64,000 nucleotides of DNA from Candidatus Fokinia cryptica (GCF_034359305.1 NZ_CP110343.1:455823-519822), one strand, 5' to 3'. Positions 33,805-43,897 are shown, numbered from the stretch's first letter. A program made the numbers and translations. Notes: generated from the sequence alone by a model not told the origin.

Positions 33805-35124
33805 GTGAATTCATTTTTTTACAAAATATCAGTGGTAGAATTTTGTCGGATTTTGCTTATGTCTAGTATATTATTATCAAAAACAGCATTTTCTGCAGAA
33901 GTAGGAGAATCTGGTTTGATTGGAGTAATAAGAACAATAGAGAGCAATTACATAACGACGCTTCCAAGAGAGAAAATTATCGAAGCTGCGGTTAATGGAA
34001 TTTTTAAATCTTTAGACTGTGATTCCAAGTTTATATCAAACTCTGAATTAAAGATCTTTAGAGATAAATTGAGTTCTTCTGTTATAGGACTTGGTATAGT
34101 ATACTCCTTTGATAAAGAAGATTTAGGAAGAGTAAAATACGTAATGCATAATAGCCCTGCATACAGAGCTGGTATACAAAGAAATGATATAATTTTACAA
34201 ATTGACAATCATAAATTAGAGACTCTTTCCATACCTATGATAAGGGAAAAAATGAGTTCTGAGAGGAAGGTAGTACTTCGTATCTTAAGGGGAAGTAATA
34301 CTAGAGAATTAGCACTACAAAGTGCAGAAATTAAGAGGGAGCAGTTTTACATTAGGAAAATAGCTAATAGATCTCAAATTCTATACATAAAGATATATAC
34401 ATTTGCTCATTCATTATCTACACAACTGAAAAGTGAAATAGAAAAAGCTCTTCGAGATAATACAATTAAAGGTATAATCTTAGATCTTAGATATAATAAT
34501 GGCGGTTTATTAAATGAAGGTATAAATACGGTTAATCTATTCCTCAATAAAAATCTGCCAATTATTAAAATATCAGAAGGAGATGGCATGATAAATACTA
34601 TATACTCTAGTAACTTTGACGATATTATAGGAGGACGGCCTATGATAGTGTTAATGAATAGACTTTCTGCTTCATCATCAGAAGTTGTAATTGCAGGATT
34701 AAAGCATAATAAAAGAGCTATACTTATAGGTTCTAGAACTTTTGGTAAGGGTTCGATACAAGAACTTTTTCCAATTCAAGATTTTGGGATTACCCTTACA
34801 ATTTCGACATTTTTATCGCCTTCCGGCACGTCTATAAATGGAGTTGGTATTGCCCCAGATATTGAAATTCCATTTGAAATCGATACTTCAGATGTTTTGT
34901 ACAATAAGATAAAAAATGATAAAATGAACCAATCTACTTCATTCAATAATACATCATTTCTTTTAAGTTTGGATAATAGTAAAGTAGATGATGCAGGTGA
35001 GCAAGATAGTAGCATAGAATTGGATTGTGCTTTAGATGCGATGTTAAGCGGCGCTAATACCGATCCTACTATCGTGAAATCTATATCAATAATGCAGGAA
35101 ATGATTGATAAAATTACACATTAA
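33805..35124 (+). CDS. ctpA: C-terminal processing peptidase (S41/CtpA)
   Basis: A 439-aa serine protease with an N-terminal signal sequence (LLMSSILLSKTAFSA, cleavage near residue 32). A PDZ domain follows at about 85-165 (SSVIGLGIVYSF, VMHNSPAYRAGIQRNDIILQID). The S41 catalytic domain has YIKIYTFAHS, GIILDLRYNNGGLL, the nucleophile Ser in MNRLSASSSEVVIAGL and the Lys in GSRTFGKGSIQE. It acts in the periplasm on C-termini of envelope proteins. The start is GTG 33805. It is followed 2 bp later by yebC. Confidence 0.95.
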   Translation: MNSFFYKISVVEFCRILLMSSILLSKTAFSAEVGESGLIGVIRTIESNYITTLPREKIIEAAVNGIFKSLDCDSKFISNSELKIFRDKLSSSVIGLGIVYSFDKEDLGRVKYVMHNSPAYRAGIQRNDIILQIDNHKLETLSIPMIREKMSSERKVVLRILRGSNTRELALQSAEIKREQFYIRKIANRSQILYIKIYTFAHSLSTQLKSEIEKALRDNTIKGIILDLRYNNGGLLNEGINTVNLFLNKNLPIIKISEGDGMINTIYSSNFDDIIGGRPMIVLMNRLSASSSEVVIAGLKHNKRAILIGSRTFGKGSIQELFPIQDFGITLTISTFLSPSGTSINGVGIAPDIEIPFEIDTSDVLYNKIKNDKMNQSTSFNNTSFLLSLDNSKVDDAGEQDSSIELDCALDAMLSGANTDPTIVKSISIMQEMIDKITH

Positions 35125-35126
35125 AG

Positions 35127-35834
35127 ATGGCTGGGCATTCTAAATTCAAAAATATAATGCATAGAAAAAGTGCACAGGATAGGAAAAAAGCTCGTACATT
35201 TACCAAAATTGTAAAACTAATAAAAGGTGCCCTCACCTTTGGTAGTGATCCATCATCAAATCCTAGATTAAAAACTGCTCTTGCCTTAGGAAAAGAAGAA
35301 AATATACCAAAGGATGTAATATTAAATGCTATAGAAAGTAAGGAAGGAGCATCAGATAATGAAGAAGAAGTAAGATATGAAGGATATGGACCATATGGTG
35401 TACCAGTAATTATTGAAACTATTACGGATAATAGAAATAGAACTGCAGGAGAGATAAGAGCAGTTTTTAGTAAATTTGGAGGTAACTTAGGAGAGCTTGG
35501 AAGTGTTTCTCATATGTTTAATAGAGTTGGGGTATTACTATATAATAAATCAACATCGTACGATACTTTTATTGAAAGAGCTCTCGTTCCTCATGTAATA
35601 GATTGTGTGGAATTAGAGTCATTTTACGAATTAACTACTGAATGGGATGCGTTACACGATATTATAGAAGTGTTACTTAATACTTTTGGTACCCCTAAGG
35701 AGTGGGAGATAGAATGGCGTCCAACTTTTATAGTAAAATTGGAGAGCGATAATATGGATGTTATAAGGAAAATGCTGGACGCTCTCTACAATTTAGACGA
35801 CGTAGAAAAGGTGTTTCAAAACGTAGGTATATAA
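35127..35834 (+). CDS. yebC: YebC/PmpR family protein
   Basis: A 235-aa protein with the conserved start MAGHSKFKNIMHRKSAQDRK and the later YEGYGPYGVPVIIE and NRTAGEIRAVFSKFGGNLGE. YebC-family members act as transcriptional regulators or, in more recent work on the family, as factors that help ribosomes through proline-rich stretches. It starts 2 bp after ctpA, so the two are co-transcribed. Confidence 0.96.
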   Translation: MAGHSKFKNIMHRKSAQDRKKARTFTKIVKLIKGALTFGSDPSSNPRLKTALALGKEENIPKDVILNAIESKEGASDNEEEVRYEGYGPYGVPVIIETITDNRNRTAGEIRAVFSKFGGNLGELGSVSHMFNRVGVLLYNKSTSYDTFIERALVPHVIDCVELESFYELTTEWDALHDIIEVLLNTFGTPKEWEIEWRPTFIVKLESDNMDVIRKMLDALYNLDDVEKVFQNVGI

Positions 35835-35903
35835 CTTACGTTGGATTGTTTAGCTATAGTACTTGAAATTTCTAGGTATTCGTATAGGTTATCTTATTGC
35901 ATA

Positions 35904-35980
<77 letters not shown>

Positions 35981-36013
35981 TACTCTTTATTTAACCTGTA
36001 TGGATTGGTGTTT

Positions 36014-36643
36014 ATGCGAAGATATCTTCTCTTTTCATTCCATGGATACGGTTCTAATGGTTCTAATATGAGAAATATGGCACTTTCTTTTATAGAAGGA
36101 CTTAGTAACGTCGATATAATTTCTCCAGATGGAATTGAGCCGTTCGAGGATATGCCTTGGCACGAAGGTGCTCGTATGTGGTTTTCATTACGAAATAACA
36201 CTCGATATATAATGCAGGAACTTGCTTGTGCAGCGGCTTCTAAGTTTTTACCTCGTATACTAGAAAAAGCAAAAGAATACGACGTGCTAGAGGAGAATAT
36301 TATCCTTAGTGGATTTTCACAAGGGGCAATGTTAGCATGGGAATTAGCTAAAATTTTACCAAGGGTACCGAGGGCAATTATAGGACTATCTGGACTCATC
36401 TTAACTCCTGCATTAACAATAAATCCATCTAGGGCTGATGATTTGAACAAAAAAACATCAATTCTTTTTTGTCATGGAGATCTCGACAACGTAATACCAA
36501 TCCAAGATATGAAAATATCGCTGAGTGCATTAAAAGGAAGGTGTATAAACTATGAACTTTTTATAGACAGAGGAGCAATGCATGTTATTACCGATAATAT
36601 GGTGCGGAAAATTCGGTATTTTTTACGAAAGATTATTTTATAA
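36014..36643 (+). CDS. Carboxylesterase/phospholipase-type alpha/beta hydrolase
   Basis: A 209-aa serine hydrolase of the acyl-protein-thioesterase-like group. The oxyanion region is FHGYGSNGSN (9-18), the nucleophile Ser is S102 in LSGFSQGAML, the acid lies in CHGDLDNVIP (about D157/D159) and the His is H190 in RGAMHV. No signal peptide. I start at ATG 36014; the frame is open upstream to 35945, but that would lie inside the tRNA gene. Its stop overlaps the ygfZ start by one base. Confidence 0.9.
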   Translation: MRRYLLFSFHGYGSNGSNMRNMALSFIEGLSNVDIISPDGIEPFEDMPWHEGARMWFSLRNNTRYIMQELACAAASKFLPRILEKAKEYDVLEENIILSGFSQGAMLAWELAKILPRVPRAIIGLSGLILTPALTINPSRADDLNKKTSILFCHGDLDNVIPIQDMKISLSALKGRCINYELFIDRGAMHVITDNMVRKIRYFLRKIIL

Positions 36644-37518
36644 TGATAGCTAAAGAAGTACTTTTAGTAGATGAAAGGAGAACAGTATTGTCAGTATGTG
36701 GCCTAGATGCTTCTACTTTCCTTCAAAATATGCTAACTAACGACGTACACGAAGCTTCTTGTGGTAAAGCTGTATATGCTTTCCTATTATCCCCACGTGG
36801 AAAAATATTATACGATTTTTTTCTTTATAAAGATTCTGATGAGTGTTTTACGCTTGATGTTTCGAGTAAATTCTTAGAAAAACTTTTGTTAGACATGAAG
36901 AAATATGTTTTAAGGAGTAATGTAGATATAAAGCATGAAAAAGCATTTGTTATTTTAAGTAATGAGCCTTTTAATTTGAATGATTATTGCAATTGTATCG
37001 GAAAGAATAAAATATTTAATAAATGTCGTATTTCACACTATTCTAAAGATCCAAGAGGCACACAATTATGGTTTAGAGGTATCATGTCTACGAATATAGA
37101 AGTTGCTTCGTCGCAACATGAAAAAGTATTTGATTCATATTTCATGAATTATAGCCGAATTCTGTTTCAGAATCGTATCCCTTCTTTTGGTAACGGTTTT
37201 TATTCAGATGAATTTTACCCTCATGAGATGGGCTTCTCTGATATTGGAGTTTCTTACACCAAAGGATGCTTTATAGGACAAGAAATTACAACGAGAGTTA
37301 AGTTTTTAGGAAACTCCAAGAAAAAGATTGTACTACTTAACATTCCTTCTTATACTTCTTCCTTTGATTATTCTGGTAACACAGAAAGGTTATCCGTGTA
37401 CTACAAGGATAAATTAGTTGGTACTATATTGGAAGAGCATAAGGATGGTTTAATGTGCTTAATGTATGATGAAGAGCGGTATGATAATACCGAACTTAAG
37501 ATATGTAAGTTATTGTAA
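36643..37518 (+). CDS. ygfZ: Folate-binding Fe-S cluster assembly protein YgfZ
   Basis: A 291-aa GcvT-like protein of the YgfZ/IBA57 family, which helps mature certain 4Fe-4S enzymes. The N-terminal LSVCGLDASTFLQNMLTNDV and RGKILYDFFLY are typical. The diagnostic motif KGCxxGQE appears as TKGCFIGQEITTRV. The start ATG overlaps the esterase stop (TAATGA), showing translational coupling. secA follows after 64 bp. Confidence 0.93.
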   Translation: MIAKEVLLVDERRTVLSVCGLDASTFLQNMLTNDVHEASCGKAVYAFLLSPRGKILYDFFLYKDSDECFTLDVSSKFLEKLLLDMKKYVLRSNVDIKHEKAFVILSNEPFNLNDYCNCIGKNKIFNKCRISHYSKDPRGTQLWFRGIMSTNIEVASSQHEKVFDSYFMNYSRILFQNRIPSFGNGFYSDEFYPHEMGFSDIGVSYTKGCFIGQEITTRVKFLGNSKKKIVLLNIPSYTSSFDYSGNTERLSVYYKDKLVGTILEEHKDGLMCLMYDEERYDNTELKICKLL

Positions 37519-37582
37519 AATTCTAACATGTGTGAGATGCTACCTTCATGTGATGTTTGTGCATATTATTATATTTTTTAGC

Positions 37583-40138
37583 ATGTTTCTGAAATTTCTA
37601 AAACGTTTTTTCTTGGGAAATGGCGATAAAAAGTATATTAATAATGCTTATGAGGTAGTAAGGCAGATTAATGCATTAGAAGAGACATTTCAAAAAATGG
37701 CGGATGCTGAAATATCCTCATACATACCTCTAATAAAACAGAAGATTAGCAATGGTTGTGTTTTAAACGAGGTGCTTCCGGAGACGTTCGCTCTTGTGAG
37801 GGAAGCTAGTATACGCAGTATAGGAAAAAGACATTTTGATGTTCAGCTCATCGGAGGGATAATTTTGCATGATGGGGATATAGCAGAAATGCCTACTGGA
37901 GAAGGTAAAACGTTGGTTGCTACTCTTTCTGCTGTATTAAATGCACTACTAGAGAAAGGTGTACATATAATTACTACAAATTCTTACTTAGCAGGTAGAG
38001 ATTCAGAGTTAATGGGGAGAATTTATAATTTCTTGGGATTATCAGTATCATGTATACTAAGTTCTATGAGTAATACTGAAAAAAGAGCTGCGTATAGAAG
38101 CGATATAATTTATGGTACCAATAGTGAATTTGGATTTGATCATTTACGAGATCACCTGCATTACAAATTGATAGATATGGTACAAGAGCAACATTACTAT
38201 GCTATTATTGACGAGGCGGATAGTATATTGATAGACGAAGGACGTACTCCCTTAATAATTTCGGGCGCAAGCTCAACCGATACGTCAATTTATTCTAAAA
38301 TAAATGATATTGTTTCTACTTTTACTGCGATAAGTTACGAAATAGATCACAAAAATAAATCTGTATTGCTAACAGATGACGGAGCAGAAAATGTCGAAAA
38401 TATAGTAATAAAGCATAAACTTATAGCTAAAGATAGTAAACTGTATGATGCAGAAAATTTACACATACTTCATTATATTGAACAAGCTTTAAAAGCTCAT
38501 AAGCTCTTTAAGAAAGATGTGGATTACATTGTAAAAAATGGTACTGCAATGATTATCGACGAATTTACAGGACGTGTGTTGCAAGGACGTCGCTATTCAG
38601 ATGGTTTGCATCAAGCAATAGAAGCGAAAGAAGGATTGCGTATACATCCTGAGAATGAAATTATTGCATCAATTACATTGCAAAATTATTTTAGGATGTA
38701 TGATAAAATTGCTGGAATGACCGGTACAGCTAAAACGGAAGAACGAGAATTACAGGAAATATATTCTCTTAACGTACGTAAGGTACCGCCAAATAAACCA
38801 CTTATTAGAGTAGATGAAGAAGATGTAGTTTTTAGAACGGAAAAAGAGAAAAATAAAGCAATTGTTAATGAAATTGTGAAAGCTCATTTAAAGGGGCAAC
38901 CAGTATTGATAGGGACAGTAAGTGTAGAGAGATCAGAACTGATATCTCATTTACTTGAGAAAGAACGTGTGCCACATAAAGTGCTAAATGCAAAACATGA
39001 TGCACAGGAGGCGGAAATTATTAGTGATGCTGGTAGGCTGAAGGCAGTTACAGTTGCAACTAATATGGCTGGTAGAGGTACAGATATAGAGCTTGGTGGT
39101 AAAGCTCCGTTAATGGTAGAGGAATTTGATAAACATAATGAAGATGCAAATAAAGTAAAAGAATTAGGTGGTTTACTTGTGATAGGAACGGAAAGACATG
39201 AATCTAGGAGGATAGATCAGCAACTTAGAGGTAGAGCTGGAAGGCAAGGTGATCCAGGACGTAGTATATTCTTTTTATCGTTAGAGGATGATTTGATGAA
39301 GCTTTTTGGTTCCGCTAAATTATCTGTGTTTTTGCAGAAATTAGGAATACGAGAGGATGAAGCAATTACTCATCCTTGGATTACAAAAGCTATACAAAGA
39401 GCTCAGCAAAAAGTAGAAATGCGTAATTTCGAACTTAGGAAAAACTTGATACAGTATGATGATGTCATTAATAAGCAAAGGAAAATAATATATGCAAAAC
39501 GATTAGAGTATCTTACTAGAGGAGATTTCCTAAATGATGATATTAACTCTACCATTACATCATTTTTTCAAAAGCTTGTGGAGCAGTCATATAATGAAAG
39601 TTATGATGAATTTGACGTAGAGAAAATTCAAAACATAGTAGATGAGTTAATAGGTGGAGGATATCAGATACTAGTGCAAGATAATCAGCATTTTAAAAGT
39701 TATTCCAAAAAAATTACTGAAGGATTAGTGGATTTTGTAAGCGATATTATAGTAAAATTACGTGAAGAAAATGATGATTTTCTAACTGCTATACAAAATA
39801 CATTACTAAGTATCCTCGACACTTTCTGGAGAGAACATTTGAAGTTTTTAGAATACTTAAGAGTTGGTATTAGTTTACGTTCATATGGTCAGAAAAATCC
39901 ATTACACGAGTATAATATTGAAGCATTTAATGCATTTCAAAAAATGAAGAATGATGCTAACTATGTTATGGCAGAAAAAATATTTATGATTATCAAACAC
40001 TATAGAAACAAGAACTCTGAAGTAGAAGAAAAACTTATAACAGAAGAGCTAAATGAAAAAAGAACTGTTATAAGGCGTAATGCGGAGTGTCCATGTGGTA
40101 GCGGAAGACGTTATAAGCATTGTCATGGAAAGTATTGA
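37583..40138 (+). CDS. secA: Preprotein translocase ATPase SecA
   Basis: An 851-aa SecA, the motor for Sec-dependent export. Walker A is MPTGEGKT (103-110), the DEAD-type Walker B is IIDEADSILIDEGRTPLIIS, and helicase motifs TNMAGRGTDIELGG and QLRGRAGRQGDPG follow. The C-terminal zinc motif is CPCGSGRRYKHCHGK. The start is ATG 37583 (MFLKFLKRFFLG); the frame is open to 37466, but that would overlap ygfZ. Confidence 0.97.
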   Translation: MFLKFLKRFFLGNGDKKYINNAYEVVRQINALEETFQKMADAEISSYIPLIKQKISNGCVLNEVLPETFALVREASIRSIGKRHFDVQLIGGIILHDGDIAEMPTGEGKTLVATLSAVLNALLEKGVHIITTNSYLAGRDSELMGRIYNFLGLSVSCILSSMSNTEKRAAYRSDIIYGTNSEFGFDHLRDHLHYKLIDMVQEQHYYAIIDEADSILIDEGRTPLIISGASSTDTSIYSKINDIVSTFTAISYEIDHKNKSVLLTDDGAENVENIVIKHKLIAKDSKLYDAENLHILHYIEQALKAHKLFKKDVDYIVKNGTAMIIDEFTGRVLQGRRYSDGLHQAIEAKEGLRIHPENEIIASITLQNYFRMYDKIAGMTGTAKTEERELQEIYSLNVRKVPPNKPLIRVDEEDVVFRTEKEKNKAIVNEIVKAHLKGQPVLIGTVSVERSELISHLLEKERVPHKVLNAKHDAQEAEIISDAGRLKAVTVATNMAGRGTDIELGGKAPLMVEEFDKHNEDANKVKELGGLLVIGTERHESRRIDQQLRGRAGRQGDPGRSIFFLSLEDDLMKLFGSAKLSVFLQKLGIREDEAITHPWITKAIQRAQQKVEMRNFELRKNLIQYDDVINKQRKIIYAKRLEYLTRGDFLNDDINSTITSFFQKLVEQSYNESYDEFDVEKIQNIVDELIGGGYQILVQDNQHFKSYSKKITEGLVDFVSDIIVKLREENDDFLTAIQNTLLSILDTFWREHLKFLEYLRVGISLRSYGQKNPLHEYNIEAFNAFQKMKNDANYVMAEKIFMIIKHYRNKNSEVEEKLITEELNEKRTVIRRNAECPCGSGRRYKHCHGKY

Positions 40139-40139
40139 A

Positions 40140-40169
40140 AGTATAGCATTTGTATAAATGTTCTATACT
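40140..40169. terminator. Hairpin between convergent secA and murF
   Basis: AGTATAG pairs with CTATACT and CATTT with AAATG around a GTAT-type loop; two unpaired T bases lie on one side. It begins 2 bp after the secA stop and covers the last codons of murF. It probably serves as a bidirectional terminator in this very tight junction, although a strong T-run is missing. Confidence 0.5.
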
Positions 40170-41698
40170 AATCGTTGTGCTGGATCTTTAATAAAGGCTT
40201 CTACAATTCTGTTTAAAGCCATATTTCTAGCTCCTTTCACAACTAGCACATCGTTTTCACGCAACGTATTATTTATCTCATTTAGTAGTTCATTATAAGT
40301 ACTAAAGATTTGAATTTTTTGTTTGCTCTCAACTATTTCGGATAGTGCTTTTTCCATATTTTCACCTATTAAAAATACTAATTCCAAGTTACTATTTGCA
40401 ACATATGTTAATGCTCTTGTATGCTCTTCCTCAGCTAATGTACCGAGTTCTGCCATATCTCCTAGTACTGCAATTGCCCTACTATTCATTGCTTCTGCAA
40501 ATACAATAGCCCTATCAATTGCCGCCATAATAGCATTTGGTGGATTATTATAGGACTCGTCTAGTAATAAAAAGCGTCCTGTCTTAATTTTACAAAAAGT
40601 TGCTGCACCACGTCCTTGTAATGCTTTAAATCCAGATAATATATGATTATATCTCAATAATATGTTTTCGTAATCTACAGTTAGCATTCGGCATATACAA
40701 GAAATTGCACAGATTGAAGCGATACTATTCTCTACGATGTGTGCACCTATATCACCTATTTTATATTTCATTGTTCTACCACATATAACAGCTTCTACAT
40801 CCGTAGAGAAGTCATCTTCTACTAAATGGGAAGTGAAATTTCTAAGTTTGTACTCTGTACTAGCACTACCGTAAAGTACTATTTCCCTTTTACATTTTTT
40901 CAAAGATTTATAGATTTTTTCAAAGGAATTCATATTAGTATTTAGTATGCATAAGCTATCTTTATGCTTAAAAATCTCACATTTTGCTTGGCAAATATCC
41001 TGAACAGTATTAAAAGACTGAAAATGAGCATTACTTATAGAAACCAACATTGCTATGTGTGGTTTTGCAAGTGTTACCATTTTTCGTATTTCACCTCTAG
41101 AACTCATACCCAATTCTAGTACTAAACAGTCCAAATTTTCATTTGCATTACAAAGAGTCTGCATTAGGCTTATCATTGTGTTCTTATTTCCTTCATTTGC
41201 GACAGCATAAGTATGATTTTGATCGTATATTCTTACGAAGAGCCTATTTAAAGAGTTCACTATCATTTCTTTTATAGTAGTTTTACCGTAACTACCTGTA
41301 ATACATATCACTATTCCATCAATAATATTTCGCTTATATTGGGCGATAGAATAGAACGCTCTCATCGTATCTTTGGTAAGTATTACGAATGCGGAATGTT
41401 CCCCTAAAGAATCATACGAAGCAATTGGCTTTTTAGTGTTTATTAATACAACTTTTGCACCATTTCGGATAGCATCGCATGCGAAATTAGAGCCATTATG
41501 CCTACTTCCATATAATCCAATAAATATAGTATCTCTTCTTATATCATTGCTAGAAAATGAAAAAAAAGATAATGGTATATCTTCCGATTCATATTTGAAA
41601 ACCCCTTCTTTCGATACTTTAAATACTTCGTGTGTAATAGACTCTCGACTAAGTATAAGTAAAACAGTTTTTAGCGAAAGCATTTTTGGTACAGTCAA
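40163..41698 (-). CDS. murF: UDP-MurNAc-tripeptide-D-Ala-D-Ala ligase MurF
   Basis: A 511-aa Mur ligase adding D-Ala-D-Ala to the peptidoglycan precursor. ATP-binding loop: ITGSYGKTTIKEM (about 131-143). Further marks: HTYAVANEGNKNTMISLMQT, LELGMSSRGEI, FKALQGRGA, LLDESYNNPPNAI and AVLGDMAELG. The N-terminal domain is present (FIGLYGSRHNGSNFACDA). It lies outside any dcw cluster; murE is not adjacent. It implies that the organism still makes peptidoglycan, in line with the PBP gene at 48 kb. Confidence 0.95.
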   Translation of the reverse strand: MTVPKMLSLKTVLLILSRESITHEVFKVSKEGVFKYESEDIPLSFFSFSSNDIRRDTIFIGLYGSRHNGSNFACDAIRNGAKVVLINTKKPIASYDSLGEHSAFVILTKDTMRAFYSIAQYKRNIIDGIVICITGSYGKTTIKEMIVNSLNRLFVRIYDQNHTYAVANEGNKNTMISLMQTLCNANENLDCLVLELGMSSRGEIRKMVTLAKPHIAMLVSISNAHFQSFNTVQDICQAKCEIFKHKDSLCILNTNMNSFEKIYKSLKKCKREIVLYGSASTEYKLRNFTSHLVEDDFSTDVEAVICGRTMKYKIGDIGAHIVENSIASICAISCICRMLTVDYENILLRYNHILSGFKALQGRGAATFCKIKTGRFLLLDESYNNPPNAIMAAIDRAIVFAEAMNSRAIAVLGDMAELGTLAEEEHTRALTYVANSNLELVFLIGENMEKALSEIVESKQKIQIFSTYNELLNEINNTLRENDVLVVKGARNMALNRIVEAFIKDPAQRLV

Positions 41699-41742
41699 TT
41701 CTTAATAACGTGAATTCTATAATCATACTGTTTTCATTGCAA

Positions 41743-41964
41743 TCACATATAATTAATTGCGAATTTTAATTTATCCATACAAGTAATGAATAAATTATCA
41801 TTAATATTTTTTAGAATTTTCATGTTAACTATCTTATGGAATAAAGAATTACTTAAAGTATTCTCCCCATAAATCTCAAAATTATCACATCTCACACATT
41901 CAAAAATCTTATAGAGATTTGAAAATTTCATAATGCAAGTATGATTCTCAATACCGTACTTCAC
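41743..41964 (-). CDS. Doubtful small ORF
   Basis: A 73-codon frame starting at GTG (MKYGIENHTCIMKFS...), with a CVRC pair and no membrane segment. There is no clear ribosome-binding site and no family that I recognise. It lies in the 509-bp interval between murF and the 3' flank of the second family cluster, and it may be chance or a remnant. Apart from the conserved flank beginning near 42030, I see nothing else in that interval. Confidence 0.25.
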   Translation of the reverse strand: MKYGIENHTCIMKFSNLYKIFECVRCDNFEIYGENTLSNSLFHKIVNMKILKNINDNLFITCMDKLKFAINYM

Positions 41965-42029
41965 GTAAAAGGAAATCAGATAATGCAGATATTACTGCAT
42001 AAATACGATTATTAATAAAAAATGTTTCT

Positions 42030-42207
42030 CAGGTGAAGCTGAATTTAATATGAAAATTCTTTTTAAGATGAGCTGGTAACAAACACCCCACTCGATACTT
42101 CTACTCTTACACATAAGAGTAGAAATATTTTCTATTTATTATAGCGTTGAAAGTGAAGTTACAAGGCAATACTAGCTTTCAATTCTCATTCTATAAATTT
42201 GATGATA
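42030..42207. repeat. Right member of the long-range inverted repeat
   Basis: Reverse-complement partner of 26090-26260: the 3' flank of family copy 3 with the same order of blocks (stop-proximal GATATCA, AGAATGAGAATTGAAAGC, AACGCTATAATAAATAGAAA, hairpin, CATCTTAAAA). Part of it (about 42126-42207) recurs again at 42739-42820 after copy 4. Confidence 0.7.
42095..42128. terminator. 15-bp-stem hairpin after family copy 3
   Basis: ATACTTCTACTCTTA and TAAGAGTAGAAATAT pair with one C-A mismatch on this strand (a G-T pair on the transcribed strand) around a 4-base loop. Same element as 26167-26202. Confidence 0.55.
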
Positions 42208-42684
42208 TCAAAGATCTGATAAATCATTATCTGAATCGCGAGTTTCATCTCCAGTAATAGTATACTGAGTTTGCTCTAAGCTAGGTGCTTGTTGGTTATG
42301 CTGCAAGTTAGACGAGTTGTTAGGAGCAACACATTCTTGATTCTGCAATATCATCTGCGCCTCTTCCATAAAAATAGGCCTTGTTATTGATTGTGCTATA
42401 AAACTTATACGCCCATTATTACTAAAATGTTCAGGCAGAGTATCTAGTTTTCCTTCAAGAGTAAAGCATAATCCTGCAATACTGTATGCTGCGCGCGAAT
42501 GTACTAGCTCAGGAAATTTTTTAGCCAACTCTTCTTGAGAGACTTCTCCGTTTCTATGAAAGATAAATTCCAAAAATGGAACTGAGTATAATGATATATG
42601 GTTGCAATATTTTTGAATGTCTCTACGTATTACATTAACATCAACATAAGCGCTATTGTAATTAGTATTGTTTTTATTTATCAT
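42208..42684 (-). CDS. DSDNDLSDL-family protein, copy 3
   Basis: A 158-aa paralogue with the most diverged N-terminal domain (MINKNNTNYNSAYVDVNVI, GEVSQEELAKKFPEL). Even the start of the shared module differs (QSITRPIFMEEAQMILQNQ). From there to the end it is nearly identical to copy 4 (HNQQAPSLEQTQYTITGD, DSDNDLSDL). Unlike copies 1, 2 and 5 it has two rather than three Gln in the QQAPS stretch. No signal peptide. Function unknown. Last gene of the four-gene minus-strand cluster. Confidence 0.72.
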   Translation of the reverse strand: MINKNNTNYNSAYVDVNVIRRDIQKYCNHISLYSVPFLEFIFHRNGEVSQEELAKKFPELVHSRAAYSIAGLCFTLEGKLDTLPEHFSNNGRISFIAQSITRPIFMEEAQMILQNQECVAPNNSSNLQHNQQAPSLEQTQYTITGDETRDSDNDLSDL

Positions 42685-42820
42685 TGAATTATAAAATAAG
42701 TAGTTATTAAAGAATAATATGAGACAAGGTAACGATATTCTTTCTATTTATTATAGCGTTGAAAGTGAAGTTACAAGGCAATACTAAACTTCCAATTCTC
42801 ATTCTATAAATTTGATGATA

Positions 42821-43291
42821 TCAAAGATCTGATAAATCATTATCTGAATCGCGAGTTTCATCTCCAGTAATAGTATACTGAGTTTGCTCTAAGCTAGGTG
42901 CTTGTTGGTTATGCTGCAAGTTAGACGAGTTGTTAGGAGCAATACATTCTTGATTCTGCAATATCATCTGCGCCTCTTCCATAAAAATAGGCCTCGCTAT
43001 TGAACTGAGTGTTGAAACTACACGCTCGTTCTGCTGAAGAAAATCCGTAAGGTAGTATGGTCTTCCATTAAGAGTAAGCCATAATTCATTAACGTTAGTT
43101 AACAGTACAGGTGACTCTCTTAGTTCGTGGAAACTTTCACATTCTTTCTGAGAAGGTACTTCATTTTTATGAGCTTTACTAAGAATAAACTCCAAAATGC
43201 GAGGTGAACGTGCTAAAATCTTTTGGCAACATTCATGAATATTTTCACGCATCATATCACGATCAAATATACTATTGTTTTTATTTATCAT
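42821..43291 (-). CDS. DSDNDLSDL-family protein, copy 4
   Basis: A 156-aa paralogue. The N-terminal domain keeps the plan (MMRENIHECCQKILARSP, RILEFILSKAHKNEVPSQ) with a small insertion after FILSK. The C-terminal 50 residues and the 3' flank (about 42739-42820) are close copies of those of copy 3, which points to recent exchange or duplication of this part only. Not recognised in any known family. Confidence 0.72.
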   Translation of the reverse strand: MINKNNSIFDRDMMRENIHECCQKILARSPRILEFILSKAHKNEVPSQKECESFHELRESPVLLTNVNELWLTLNGRPYYLTDFLQQNERVVSTLSSIARPIFMEEAQMILQNQECIAPNNSSNLQHNQQAPSLEQTQYTITGDETRDSDNDLSDL

Positions 43292-43387
43292 TATTTTTAA
43301 GTAAATAGATATACTTATCTAATAAGTACACAGAACAAAATAACAATTTGCAATAAAAATTAAGTTCATTCTATAAACTTAATGATA

Positions 43388-43897
43388 TCAAAGATCTGAT
43401 AAATCATTATCTGAATCATGAGTTTCATCTCCAGCGATAGTATACTGGCTTTGCTCTAAGCTAGGTGCTTGTTGTTGGTTATGTTGTAGATTAGACGAGT
43501 TGTTAGGAGCGGCACATTCTTGACTCTGCAACATCATCTGTGCTTCTTCTATGAAAATAGGCCTCGCTATTGAAGACATCACCGCATTTACCCTTTCATC
43601 ATTCTGTAAAATTCTGGGGATGAAATATGATTGCCCTTCAAGAATGAGAATATGTAAGTCGTAAACACCGCATGCTAGTTTAGGTGAGTCCATTATCAGT
43701 GGATAATTTTGTATCAATTCTTCCCAAGAGACTTCTCCATTTTTTCGCAAGATAAATTGTAAGATTTCAGGTGAATAAAGTAGTATTTCATCGCAAAATT
43801 TGTGAATGTATTTACGTATCAGGTCGCGATCGAGAAGATCTTTAATATCTCCGAGGAGAAAGTCTTCAGTATTTTCAAGATTAGTTCTGTTTATCAT
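43388..43897 (-). CDS. DSDNDLSDL-family protein, copy 5
   Basis: A 169-aa paralogue, longer at the N-terminus (MINRTNLENTEDFLLGDIKD). It has the best match to the family core: LIRKYIHKFCDEILLYSPEI, RKNGEVSWEELIQNYPLI. The C-terminal module resembles that of copies 1 and 2 (HNQQQAPSLEQSQYTIAGD, HDSDNDLSDL). So across the two clusters, module type does not follow map position. The upstream flank carries TTTCTTTTTATCTTA and AATATCAATATTTATT in gene orientation, as for copies 1 and 2. Confidence 0.74.
   Translation of the reverse strand: MINRTNLENTEDFLLGDIKDLLDRDLIRKYIHKFCDEILLYSPEILQFILRKNGEVSWEELIQNYPLIMDSPKLACGVYDLHILILEGQSYFIPRILQNDERVNAVMSSIARPIFIEEAQMMLQSQECAAPNNSSNLQHNQQQAPSLEQSQYTIAGDETHDSDNDLSDL

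Noticed and set aside
37466-37582. Upstream extension of the secA frame
   Set aside because: It overlaps the ygfZ coding end and contains no SecA sequence; ATG 37583 gives the normal N-terminus.
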